From JAGDVO01 sp964590075 [NCBI: uncultured Aquificales bacterium] (lineage in GTDB: Bacteria > Thermosulfidibacterota > Thermosulfidibacteria > Thermosulfidibacterales), in NCBI GenBank assembly GCA_964590075.1, contig CAZPXS010000010.1, positions 1-24,805 on the forward strand: DNA of 24,805 nucleotides, read 5' to 3'. The notes beneath the pieces are model-generated. The model saw only the letters and a program-made list of their open reading frames with translations. It made no database searches and was not told the DNA's origin. This document shows, piece by piece, positions 13,339 to 21,331 of the stretch (positions are counted from its first letter, which is position 1; every line of letters begins with the position of its first letter). The position numbers and the translations under genes are program-made.

Positions 13339-15177
13339 GTGATTATCCTGCCACTTGATATAGGAGGACAGCTTTACAATGAAGTAATCCTGACTGAAGA
13401 CTTCACACTACAGAACCCGCAGGAGCTATCCTATGGAAAATGTAAGGTCAGGAATTTAAAAGAGCTTGGTATGGTGGAAGTAAGACAGGATAAGGTGGTA
13501 GTCTATCCAAAGCCTGAGTGCTTGCCTGAAAGAAAACTTTTTGAAAGGGATAAACCTAAGCTTAAAGGGGAAAACTACAGCTTTTTCCTTAACTACAACA
13601 TAAACCTCTACACACAGAAGGAACCTTATGTGGTTTTACAGCCGGGTCTATTCCTTAAAGGTCTTTTTGCTACAGGCTACTGGGACAGTCAGGAGAAGCT
13701 TTTCAAAAATTACTACCTTGCTTTTGATATGCCTGAGAGGGATGTAAGATTTTGGGGCGGGTATGTTTATGGTATGGGATACAGCACTGTAAGTGGTCTG
13801 TATGGAAAAGGCTTTATGGTGTCTAAAAAAGTTATGTCAGGAGAAAGTCCTTATGGCACAAAGTCCTTTGAGCTTTTTCTGCCTGCAAAATCAGAGGTGG
13901 AGATTTACAGAAACGGAGAGCTACTACAAAAGCTTGAGCTTCCAGCTGGAGTTTATGACCTCAGAAACCTGCCTGTGGCTGGACTGACAAATGAGATAAC
14001 CTTGAGGATAAAAGACAGTGAAGGCAGGATAAGAGAGGAAAAAATCTTTTTGCTGTATGCACCCACTCTTTTGAGGAAAGGGGCTACTGACTTTGCCTTT
14101 GGTCTTTTTGAAAAGAAAAGACTTGCAGGCTTTTTCAGGTATGGACTTACGGATAGCATTACCATAAACTTTGCCTTTAATGACAGAAAACAGGGTTTTG
14201 GCTTGACAGGACTTAGCAGGTTTGGTACTTTTGAGGCTTTCACTACACAGAAAGACTATGAACTTGGCTACTTCACACAGCTTTATGAAAACATATCTCT
14301 TAATGTATCCTACAGGAATGCCTACAGAGAAAGTCAGCCAGATTTCAGAGCCGGGCTAAATTTCAGTTTAAGAAAGCTAAACCTTTACCTCTATGGCAGG
14401 AAAAACAGCACCAGCTATGTGGGAGCTATCCTCACAGCTCAACCTTTCAGGAATTCTGTTTTATCTGTCAGCTGGAGCTATTCAGAAAATACAAAGCACA
14501 GCTTAGGTTTAACCTTCACTTACCTTTTTGGCAGGCATAGTCTTTCAACCTTTATCACCCATAGTAATCACACTACTTATGGCTTTACCGCACAGAAGCA
14601 ACCTGACAGCTATAAGTATGAAGATTGGGGCTACAGGGTATATACTCAGAGGACTGACTTAAAAGAAGGTGAGAGCTATGATGTATCACTGTACCTTAAG
14701 GCTTTGAACCTTTTTGAGGTCAATACACAGAAAACAGGAAGCTCTCAGTCTGGCAGGCTAAGTATTTATGGCTCTGTGGGGTGTGTATTAGAAGGCTCTC
14801 TTTATTGTGGAACTGGTTTGCCTGTGTGGGATAGCTTTCTTTTAGGCAAAAACTTAGAAAGTTCTCAGGGCAAGGCAAGAAGTCTTCTACCTGTGGCAGG
14901 CTACATAAACATTGAGGCTAATTCCAGCGAAGGTTTAAAAGAAGGCAGGTTCAGCGGGGCTTTATACAGCGGGCAGGGGTATGTGGTGAGGTCTAAAGAT
15001 GTAAAGGTTATCTTAGAGGGGGCTAAAACAGGAGAGGTGGTAAAGGTCAATGGAGAGGAGTATGTGGTGGTGGATGGTATGGTCTTTATAGAGAATGCAC
15101 CAGAGGAGCTTGAAATAGAGTTCAGAGGAAAAACCTACAGGGTGAGGGCTAAAGAGGAAGTGAGGATAAATCCTTAG
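13339..15177 (+). CDS. Compact fimbrial usher (outer-membrane pore for pilus assembly)
   Basis: Ushers are outer-membrane barrels that take subunit-chaperone complexes and extrude the fibre. This one has 612 residues against about 800 for classical PapC/FimD. The N-terminal ILPLDIGGQLYNEVIL matches the start of the mature usher N-domain. The stretch VEIYRNGELL, AGVYDLRNLP, ITLRIKDSEGR is the characteristic usher segment. After it come many barrel strands, and a small C-terminal beta domain ends the protein (VKVNGEEYVVVDGMVFI). Odd points: the start is GTG after a promoter motif with no Shine-Dalgarno sequence, and no Sec signal peptide is encoded, with no room for one in this frame. Either export is unusual, the true N-terminus was lost, or the start is misread. 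It lies between pilin and chaperone genes. Confidence 0.85.
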   Translation: MIILPLDIGGQLYNEVILTEDFTLQNPQELSYGKCKVRNLKELGMVEVRQDKVVVYPKPECLPERKLFERDKPKLKGENYSFFLNYNINLYTQKEPYVVLQPGLFLKGLFATGYWDSQEKLFKNYYLAFDMPERDVRFWGGYVYGMGYSTVSGLYGKGFMVSKKVMSGESPYGTKSFELFLPAKSEVEIYRNGELLQKLELPAGVYDLRNLPVAGLTNEITLRIKDSEGRIREEKIFLLYAPTLLRKGATDFAFGLFEKKRLAGFFRYGLTDSITINFAFNDRKQGFGLTGLSRFGTFEAFTTQKDYELGYFTQLYENISLNVSYRNAYRESQPDFRAGLNFSLRKLNLYLYGRKNSTSYVGAILTAQPFRNSVLSVSWSYSENTKHSLGLTFTYLFGRHSLSTFITHSNHTTYGFTAQKQPDSYKYEDWGYRVYTQRTDLKEGESYDVSLYLKALNLFEVNTQKTGSSQSGRLSIYGSVGCVLEGSLYCGTGLPVWDSFLLGKNLESSQGKARSLLPVAGYINIEANSSEGLKEGRFSGALYSGQGYVVRSKDVKVILEGAKTGEVVKVNGEEYVVVDGMVFIENAPEELEIEFRGKTYRVRAKEEVRINP

Positions 15178-15185
15178 CGTAATTC
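15175..15185 (+). promoter_or_regulatory. TAGCGTA-type promoter motif sharing the usher stop codon
   Basis: TAGCGTAATTC. The TAG ends the usher gene. The hexamer ends 9 bases before ATG 15195, which has no Shine-Dalgarno sequence. Confidence 0.55.
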
Positions 15186-15194
15186 CTGTATGCC

Positions 15195-15767
15195 ATGAAG
15201 ACCCTGTTAAGTATCTTAGCTTTGGCAGGTTTAGCCTTGAGTGTGGAAATTCATCCGATACCTGTGGTGATTGACAAAGGACAGAACATAGCAAGGCTCC
15301 ATGTGAAAACTCAGGAGAGGAAGACCTTTAAGGTTATTCCTGTGAGCTTTGATGAGAAGGAAGAAGTAAAGGATTTAGTGGTTTATCCACAGGTGATTAC
15401 CACTCCAGCTGTGGTGCGGGTAGGCTACACAGGAAAGGACAGACAGCAGGAAAAAGCCTTCAGAGTGGTGTTGCAGGAAGTAGTGCCTGAAGGTGAGGGT
15501 GTGAAGATAGCTTTTAGTTTTTCAGTGCCTGTTTTTGTGAAACCTGAAAAGGTTATAAAGGAGCTTGTTATAACTTGTGGGAATGGAACTCTAAAGGTGC
15601 AGAACAAAGGAAACGTGCATATAAAGGTGCTTTCCATAGGAGATAAAGAGGTAGATGTAAAAGACAGCTACATTTTACCTTCGCAGGAAAAGACCTACAG
15701 CTTAGAAGCAAAAGGAATGATAGATGTAAAAACCACAGATGGTGTATATAAGGCATACTGTAAATAG
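15195..15767 (+). CDS. Periplasmic pilus chaperone (PapD-like)
   Basis: Stabilises pilins in the periplasm by donor-strand complementation and hands them to the usher. The signal peptide MKTLLSILALAGLALS is followed by the first Ig-like domain with family signatures: VYPQVITTPAVVRVGY, KAFRVVLQEV and FSFSVPVFVKPEK. A smaller second domain contains a Cys pair (ITCGNG and AYCK at the end). At 190 residues it is shorter than the usual 220-230, in keeping with the compact usher. The start is fixed by the motif 9 bases upstream, and the mRNA is probably leaderless. The next gene starts 3 bases after its stop. Confidence 0.85.
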   Translation: MKTLLSILALAGLALSVEIHPIPVVIDKGQNIARLHVKTQERKTFKVIPVSFDEKEEVKDLVVYPQVITTPAVVRVGYTGKDRQQEKAFRVVLQEVVPEGEGVKIAFSFSVPVFVKPEKVIKELVITCGNGTLKVQNKGNVHIKVLSIGDKEVDVKDSYILPSQEKTYSLEAKGMIDVKTTDGVYKAYCK

Positions 15768-15770
15768 GAG

Positions 15771-17171
15771 ATGTTAAGCAAGGGTAAATTCCTTTTAGGA
15801 AAGACCTTTGAAGGTGAGCCTGTAGAGGTATCTCTTTCTGACCTTTCAACTCACATGCATATCTTAGGAGCTACAGGCTCAGGAAAGACTTTACTTTTAA
15901 ACCTCATAGACTTTCAGGCATACCTAAATGAGCTTGCACTTATCAAAGCAGATATGAAATTTGATGAGGGTAATTTCAAGCTAAACTATGCCTTGAGCTA
16001 CTATACAGGGCGGAATTTTTACTTCTTCAACCCTTATGCCGGTCAATCCACAGGATTACTGGCTTCTTTAGGCTCACACTCTTACAATCCACTTCTTATA
16101 GGCAATGCGGAGACGATAACATCAAAGATAATAAATGCGGCGGAAAGACCTGGGGGTAGTGTAAGCTTCTATGAAGAGGTAAAAGAAAACCTTGTTTTAG
16201 CCTTAGTCAGTGGCTTGCTGTCTACGGGTCTTAAGTTTTCCTTTAAAGACCTGTGGGTATGCCTGCTTAGAGGTAAAAATGGAGATTATCCGGCATTGAA
16301 AAGACTTATAGAGATATCCAAAGACACAGCCTCAAAGGTATCACTCACTGAGCTTTATCAGAGGCTTACTTCAGAGAATAATACTTTAAGAACGCAGGCG
16401 GAAAAGGAGATAACAGGAACGAGGCTTTTCTTTCAGAGATTTTCTGTAGGTGCGGTGGCGGAGTTTGTCAATTCTTACAATCCCGATATAGACCTGCTCA
16501 GCACAATCTCAGCAGGAGATACAGTTATGTTTGTTTTACCGGTATTGCTGTATGAAGTAGTCAGCAAAGCAATTGGTAAGATGCTTTTAGCGGATTTGAG
16601 ATACATAACAGGCTACATGGCTTCGGTGGGTATAAAAAAGGACTTTGTTATAAGCATTGATGAGTTTGAGAATTTTGTCTTCAAAGGCATTGAGGACATA
16701 TTTAACAAAGGCAGGAGTGCGGGTGCTAAGGTAATAATAGCTCATCAGTCAATAAAGGACATAGACCTTGCTTACTCACAGGAGCTAAGAGGTATAATTC
16801 AGGCAAATACCCGCATAAAGGTTTTTCTGGCTCAGGCGGATGTAGAGAGTGCGGAGTGGTTTTCCAAGCTGGTAGGAGAAAAAGACTTAGCTTACAGCAT
16901 GCCACTTGAGAGCATAAGCCTCAGAGAAGTATCCAATTACATAGTACCACCTAAAGAGCTTACTTCACTCAAGACCTTTTCAGCCTACTACTACATCAAA
17001 GGAAAACCTCTCAAAGGACACATCCTCACAGTACCTACCGATTTTGTTTTAGGTAAGGATATTCCAAAGCCAGAATTTAAACCTAAAGTGGATAGGACTA
17101 ATGGTATAAGGCTGTATGAGTATTACCTTGAGGCAGGGGGTAGAGAGGAGATAGATAGCGTATATCCTTAA
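15771..17171 (+). CDS. HerA/TraD-like conjugation ATPase A
   Basis: A 466-residue P-loop ATPase of the VirD4/TraG/HerA group, which pumps DNA or protein through a membrane pore. Walker A is LGATGSGKT (residues 32-40) and Walker B is VISIDEFENF with D297-E298. VIIAHQSIKDI follows as the sensor block seen in TraD-type proteins, and GIIQANTRIKVFLA is the strand before the arginine region. No transmembrane helix precedes Walker A, so it is a soluble or peripheral motor. GGAG abuts ATG 15771, which is unusually close. It follows the chaperone gene by three bases, an unexpected pairing of pilus and DNA-transfer genes. It differs from the ATPase at 20000 and could supply the VirB4-like function, by inference. 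The end of the gene contains the next promoter motif. Confidence 0.75.
   Translation: MLSKGKFLLGKTFEGEPVEVSLSDLSTHMHILGATGSGKTLLLNLIDFQAYLNELALIKADMKFDEGNFKLNYALSYYTGRNFYFFNPYAGQSTGLLASLGSHSYNPLLIGNAETITSKIINAAERPGGSVSFYEEVKENLVLALVSGLLSTGLKFSFKDLWVCLLRGKNGDYPALKRLIEISKDTASKVSLTELYQRLTSENNTLRTQAEKEITGTRLFFQRFSVGAVAEFVNSYNPDIDLLSTISAGDTVMFVLPVLLYEVVSKAIGKMLLADLRYITGYMASVGIKKDFVISIDEFENFVFKGIEDIFNKGRSAGAKVIIAHQSIKDIDLAYSQELRGIIQANTRIKVFLAQADVESAEWFSKLVGEKDLAYSMPLESISLREVSNYIVPPKELTSLKTFSAYYYIKGKPLKGHILTVPTDFVLGKDIPKPEFKPKVDRTNGIRLYEYYLEAGGREEIDSVYP
17156..17166 (+). promoter_or_regulatory. TAGCGTA-type promoter motif inside the end of ATPase A
   Basis: TAGCGTATATC, lying in the last codons of the upstream gene (reading S-V-Y-P-stop). 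The hexamer ends 9 bases before ATG 17176. No Shine-Dalgarno sequence is present. Confidence 0.5.
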
Positions 17172-17175
17172 TACC

Positions 17176-18555
17176 ATGAGGAAGAGTAGCCTTATGAAGA
17201 AAGTTTTACTCAGCGGGCTATTTAGTGTATCACTTACTTTTCCCTTTCCCTTTAGCATTCAGACAAATCCACCCGTGCAGTTGTATTCTTTTAGATGTGA
17301 TTGCTCCCTTAGTGAATGCACCTGCAAGCAGGGTGAGATAACCATGTCCTTAAATCTTGAAACTCCTGAGAAATCCCGGTGGGAGAGGTATGCAGACACG
17401 AGATTTTTCATGGGTACAGTGGAACTGGTATGCTCTACAGACTGTGTAAATGCAATTGCCGAGGTAAGCAGTATCAGGCTTCCATATCTCTCAGTGGAAA
17501 ACCTCCTGCAATCCTCACAGCAGGCAAGTGCCACAGTGAAGAAGACCATGTCTTTTACAGAGAGGCTCAATTATACGTTGCAGGAAAAGGCAAAGGAAAG
17601 TGGTTTTATAGCAAGGTTTATACCCTTTTTGAGTAATGAGGAAGAAAAGCATGGTTTAGTTCCCACCTTTGAAGAAACTGTTAATACGGTGAAAGAAAAG
17701 TCAAGGCAGGTAAGCGAGAGCAAAAGTGAGAGTATCAAAAATGAGCTGACCCTGTATCTTCTAACACAGATGGGGCGTCAGTATTTTGGCAGAAAAGATT
17801 TAAGACCATCAGACTATATCTACCTTATAGATTTGCTGAGTGCTTTAAACAGAGAGGGTAAGCTACAGGACTTTATAACTCTATGGCTGGCTGGTTTAAA
17901 AAGTGGAAATATTTTAGAGCAAAAAGACAGTATTACTTACTTTGCTGGTAAGCTACTTGATGACAAAGACCTGCAAAAATTACATGAGCTTTATAAGGTC
18001 AAGTTGAGTGTTTATAAAAAGGTGAAGGACCTGAACATTGAAGTGTTTGATAGTGGAAAAGGGAAAGTTCTCCTGCTTTATAAAGCACTGGAAAAGCTAA
18101 TAGAAGCAACTCCTGAGGAATACAAGTCATTTATGGCACTCTTTTACTATGAAGACCTTCTCTGGTATACAAAACTGGCATTGATAGAAAACAAAAAGGA
18201 TATAGAGCTGGCAGATTTTGTATCTCCTGTCAGGTGGTATACAAAACCTTTATTCCGTATTGCAGGTGAAGTAGGGGAGCATTTTATCCTCCCTACTACC
18301 ATTCGTATCAATAAAGGAAGCTTTGAAATAGTAAAGCCACAGCAGGACTTGAAGATAAACACAAAAACAATTCCTGTGGTATATAAGGTAGATACTACCA
18401 TACCAGCTAACAAGGATAATCTTGAAAACATTTATAGTACTTACAATCAAGTCAAAAAAGAATCACCTCCTAACTTTCCTGCATGGTTCTTAGGAATAGG
18501 CGGGCTGGTAGTATTTCTTGCGGGGTTTGTCCTATGGAAAAGAAAAAGACAGTAG
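17176..18555 (+). CDS. Large bitopic membrane protein with a Cys-rich N-terminus
   Basis: The 459 residues begin with a signal-like segment (LMKKVLLSGLFSVSLTFPF). Then comes a Cys cluster, FRCDCSLSECTCKQGE, and a second pair in LVCSTDC. The long central part is helical and charged. A single C-terminal membrane helix (FLGIGGLVVFLAGFVLW) is followed by a basic tail, KRKRQ. The layout suggests a periplasmic body anchored in the inner membrane by its C-terminus. ATG 17176 fits the leaderless spacing; ATG 17194 would leave a tidier signal peptide. I recognise no family. It opens a run of overlapping genes through 22631 and overlaps the next gene by 22 bases. Confidence 0.65.
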   Translation: MRKSSLMKKVLLSGLFSVSLTFPFPFSIQTNPPVQLYSFRCDCSLSECTCKQGEITMSLNLETPEKSRWERYADTRFFMGTVELVCSTDCVNAIAEVSSIRLPYLSVENLLQSSQQASATVKKTMSFTERLNYTLQEKAKESGFIARFIPFLSNEEEKHGLVPTFEETVNTVKEKSRQVSESKSESIKNELTLYLLTQMGRQYFGRKDLRPSDYIYLIDLLSALNREGKLQDFITLWLAGLKSGNILEQKDSITYFAGKLLDDKDLQKLHELYKVKLSVYKKVKDLNIEVFDSGKGKVLLLYKALEKLIEATPEEYKSFMALFYYEDLLWYTKLALIENKKDIELADFVSPVRWYTKPLFRIAGEVGEHFILPTTIRINKGSFEIVKPQQDLKINTKTIPVVYKVDTTIPANKDNLENIYSTYNQVKKESPPNFPAWFLGIGGLVVFLAGFVLWKRKRQ

Positions 18556-18911
18556 CTTATATCTCCTACTACCTTAGCCTTGCTTTAGTAAGTCCTTTCT
18601 TTGGGGTCTTCCCTGCCCTTATCCTTTATATTTTAGACAGGTTTTCTGAAAGCAGGAAACCAAAGGAAGAAAAAGAGGAAATCACATATCAAGATATCCT
18701 ACTTTTCAAAAGTTCAAGAGAGATGGTTCAGTTTCTTAAGGGGGATGCAAGAATACTGGAAAGCTCTGAGGAGCTTTCAAAACCTAACTATTTAGTGATA
18801 GCTCTGGCATGGTTCTTTAGCCTTGTTTTTGCCTATGCCTACAGCAACCCTCTACCTTTAGTGGGGAGCTTGCTATTTACGGTGTTTTACTATAGCGTAT
18901 ATCGTAGGTGA
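18534..18911 (+). CDS. Small inner-membrane protein
   Basis: A 125-residue protein from ATG 18534, inside the end of the preceding gene. It has hydrophobic hairpin segments at about residues 8-34 (YISYYLSLALVSPFFG and on) and 86-121 (LVIALAWFFSLVFAYAY and on), with a charged cytoplasmic loop between. Size and topology are like those of small conjugation membrane proteins (VirB3/TraL class), but there is no sequence signature to support this. It ends SVYRR, and these codons hold a promoter motif. The stop overlaps the next start. Confidence 0.6.
   Translation: MEKKKTVAYISYYLSLALVSPFFGVFPALILYILDRFSESRKPKEEKEEITYQDILLFKSSREMVQFLKGDARILESSEELSKPNYLVIALAWFFSLVFAYAYSNPLPLVGSLLFTVFYYSVYRR
18893..18903 (+). 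promoter_or_regulatory. TAGCGTA-type promoter motif inside the end of the membrane-protein gene
   Basis: TAGCGTATATC within the last codons of the gene ending at 18911. The hexamer ends 7 bases before ATG 18911. Confidence 0.5.
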
Positions 18912-19393
18912 TGGACTGGAAAGACATTATACGGTATCAGTATCAGAAGCTACTTCTTGTAGCTCTTTTGGTAGTGGTAGGCTTTACTTTTTACAAGTCT
19001 TACAGTGCTTTTTTCAAAAAAGTAGATGAGGTATGGAGTGCAAGATTTCAGTATGACTATGCAAGGGTGGTATTTCTGGCTAAAAAGGAGCTGGAGGATG
19101 CTAAATTTGAGGTAGATTACAGCTGTTCTGGGTCTTTGCTGGGAGCCTCATCTGAAGAATGTCTAAAAGCAAAAGAGAGGCTGAAGAGGGCGGAAGAGAA
19201 GTATCAGAAGACTATGGCGGAAAAGGATAATCTTCTGAGGGTAGAAAAGCAGGTCAAATCCTACTATGATGCCATATTGCTCAGTGCGAGACAAACTCCT
19301 TTGCCTTTTCTGCTGCTTGTACTAACTTTCAGTAGCCTGATAACACTTGGATACTTTGTCCTGAGGGAATTTTTACCACAAAAAAGGAGGTGA
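18911..19393 (+). CDS. Two-helix membrane protein with a central coiled coil
   Basis: The 160-residue protein starts at ATG 18911 (GTG 18908 is possible; ATG gives the leaderless spacing of 7). TM1 is about residues 11-28 (KLLLVALLVVVGFTFY) and TM2 about 133-152 (LPFLLLVLTFSSLITLGYF). The intervening ~100 residues form a charged coiled coil with two Cys (YSCSGS and EECLKA), probably periplasmic and disulfide-bonded, with a basic C-terminal end inside the cell. This topology is like that of spacer or inner-membrane complex proteins, but no family is recognised. It is followed after 4 bases by the next gene. Confidence 0.6.
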   Translation: MDWKDIIRYQYQKLLLVALLVVVGFTFYKSYSAFFKKVDEVWSARFQYDYARVVFLAKKELEDAKFEVDYSCSGSLLGASSEECLKAKERLKRAEEKYQKTMAEKDNLLRVEKQVKSYYDAILLSARQTPLPFLLLVLTFSSLITLGYFVLREFLPQKRR

Positions 19394-19397
19394 AATT

Positions 19398-20003
19398 ATG
19401 GGAGCTTTGGCAAAGCAGTTTAGCAACTTTCTTTGGGCTACTATAGGGAATGCGATGGATGGTCGCAGTGCATGGGAGCATATGAGAGAAATGGAGCAAA
19501 AAGAAGCATACCAGCTTGAAAGAGCCACAAGACTTGCTCTTGAGGTCTATAAAATCACAGGTAATGAGAAGTTTTTGGAGAAAGCAGCACAGTTTGCAGA
19601 AAGACAGGCTAACCTGAGAATGGCTAATTCAAAGGAAGTCAGGGAGATGTATAAGGAGCTTGCACAGGCTTTGAGGGATAAGGCGGAGAGCATAAGACTG
19701 GAAAGGGCAGAAAAGTTTATGAAGGAGATAGCGGAGTACACAAAGGGGGATAACAGTGTAAAGGAGAGAAGTTCTTTCAGCTTTGGTGATAACTTTCGGG
19801 AAGCTACCATTAAAGCTATTGACGAGATAAGACAGAAGATAAGTGAAATCCAGCAGGATTTACAGAAATTGAAAACTCCAGCTCAGCAGACCTCATGGGA
19901 AAAGCAACAGGTGGAAGAATTAAAAAATAAAATCGGTCAGGAACAGAGACAGGGACAAGAGCAGGGACAGAGCCAATCACACAGTGATGGAAGAGGGAGA
20001 TGA
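19398..20003 (+). CDS. Cytoplasmic coiled-coil protein with a Gln/Gly-rich tail
   Basis: The 201-residue protein starts at ATG 19398 with GGAGGTG (19387-19393) upstream. It has no signal peptide or membrane helix. The body is one long Ala/Glu/Lys/Arg helix set (for example FLEKAAQFAERQANL), then a coiled coil at about 140-180, and a low-complexity tail with QEQRQGQEQGQSQSHSDG. It lies directly before the coupling ATPase and overlaps it by 4 bases (ATGA), so it may be an accessory or adaptor of that motor, by inference. No family recognised. Confidence 0.6.
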   Translation: MGALAKQFSNFLWATIGNAMDGRSAWEHMREMEQKEAYQLERATRLALEVYKITGNEKFLEKAAQFAERQANLRMANSKEVREMYKELAQALRDKAESIRLERAEKFMKEIAEYTKGDNSVKERSSFSFGDNFREATIKAIDEIRQKISEIQQDLQKLKTPAQQTSWEKQQVEELKNKIGQEQRQGQEQGQSQSHSDGRGR

Positions 20004-21331
20004 TATACAGAGGCTCTCTTTTAAGCTCAAAGCAGGAGATAGAAGGCTACAGGGGGGATTTTCTGATAGGTTCGTGCGGAAATTTTCTAATGGCAAAGTA
20101 TCAGCCAAAGCTCTATAAAGACCTGTTTAAGACAAAGCTTTATCTGAATGTAAGAGATTTCAACAAAAACACACTGGTTATAGGCAAGATGGGTTCAGGC
20201 AAATCCAACCTGCTTAAATACATCACAGCGGTTTTTTCACAGAAAAACAGGTTTATCATCCACGATGTGAAAGGGGAGTATGTGGAAAATTTCTATGAAG
20301 AGGGAGATGTGATATTCAACATGCTTGATGAGAGAGGGGTACTCTGGGATGTACTTAGAGATTGTAAAGGGGATAGCATGCTGGCAAGGACGGTTTTTTA
20401 CAACATGGTAAGTAGCTACAATAAAGGAGAAGACGCTCAGTTCTGGACTGTAAAGGCGGTAGAGGTTCTGCAGGATATGCTTTCAAAAATATCACTTACG
20501 GAGCCAAGAGATGTAGCTATTCAAATCTTCCAGTATTACAGGCAAAGGACAGAAAAGGCTACTGGAGAGACTGAAAAGTCAGCACTCGGGACAGCACAGC
20601 CAGTACTGCAGGTTCTGTTAGATATTTACAGTCTGGCTCATATGTCTAAAAAACCGCTCTTAAGAGGTGAGGAAATACTGCAAAGACCAAAGGTTTTTCT
20701 TGTTTTCCTGCCTGAGTTTTCAAAGTCCTTGCTTATACTCAATCAGGGTTTTCTTAGCTTTGCTTTTACAAAGTACCTGTCAAGACCAGATGTCAGGGAT
20801 TTTAAGGACTATACATTTTTCATACTTGATGAGTATCTAAGCTTTAACTTTGAAGAGGAGCTTGAAAAGCAGGTTCTTACTCTTGCGAGGTCTAAAGGTA
20901 TGTGCCTGTTTCTTGGCATGCAGTTTTTACCTGTAGATAGCAAGGACAGGCTTTCACTTTTTCTGAATTCAAGACAATTTACTTTTTGTTTTAGGGTGGA
21001 TGCGATAGAGACAGCTAAGGTGCTTTCTGAAAGCTCAGGAGTTCTTGAGTATGCAGTGGAGAGTATCAGCATGGGGGAAAAGGACACGGGGCTGAACCCG
21101 CTTGAGCCTTTGACAGGCACAGGCACGGTAAGTGTCAGTCAGTCAAGATTGCAGACTTTCACAGTTCCACCTGAGGTTTTTCTTGACCTGCCTGACTTTG
21201 TAGCATACTGTGAGATAAACACTATGAAAGGAAAGTTAAAGACCTTTGTAAAGCCTGTATGGTATGACATGACAGCACGGAGCAGAGGGTTTATAAGAGA
21301 TGAGAACTCTAAACAGCTTAAAAGCTTATAA
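20000..21331 (+). CDS. TraD/TrwB-like type IV coupling ATPase B
   Basis: Coupling proteins bring the relaxase-DNA complex to the secretion channel and pump the strand. This 443-residue protein has Walker A VIGKMGSGKSNLL (G62-S69), then the diagnostic TraD/TrwB stretch FIIHDVKGEYV followed by VIFNMLDERGVLWDVL. FWTVKAVEVLQDML comes next, and Walker B is FFILDEYLSF (D277-E278). FLGMQFLPV is the sensor region. Classical TraD begins with two membrane helices; here Walker A is only about 60 residues in and no helix precedes it. The next small gene encodes two membrane helices and may supply the anchor. It overlaps the genes on both sides. Confidence 0.8.
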   Translation: MIYRGSLLSSKQEIEGYRGDFLIGSCGNFLMAKYQPKLYKDLFKTKLYLNVRDFNKNTLVIGKMGSGKSNLLKYITAVFSQKNRFIIHDVKGEYVENFYEEGDVIFNMLDERGVLWDVLRDCKGDSMLARTVFYNMVSSYNKGEDAQFWTVKAVEVLQDMLSKISLTEPRDVAIQIFQYYRQRTEKATGETEKSALGTAQPVLQVLLDIYSLAHMSKKPLLRGEEILQRPKVFLVFLPEFSKSLLILNQGFLSFAFTKYLSRPDVRDFKDYTFFILDEYLSFNFEEELEKQVLTLARSKGMCLFLGMQFLPVDSKDRLSLFLNSRQFTFCFRVDAIETAKVLSESSGVLEYAVESISMGEKDTGLNPLEPLTGTGTVSVSQSRLQTFTVPPEVFLDLPDFVAYCEINTMKGKLKTFVKPVWYDMTARSRGFIRDENSKQLKSL

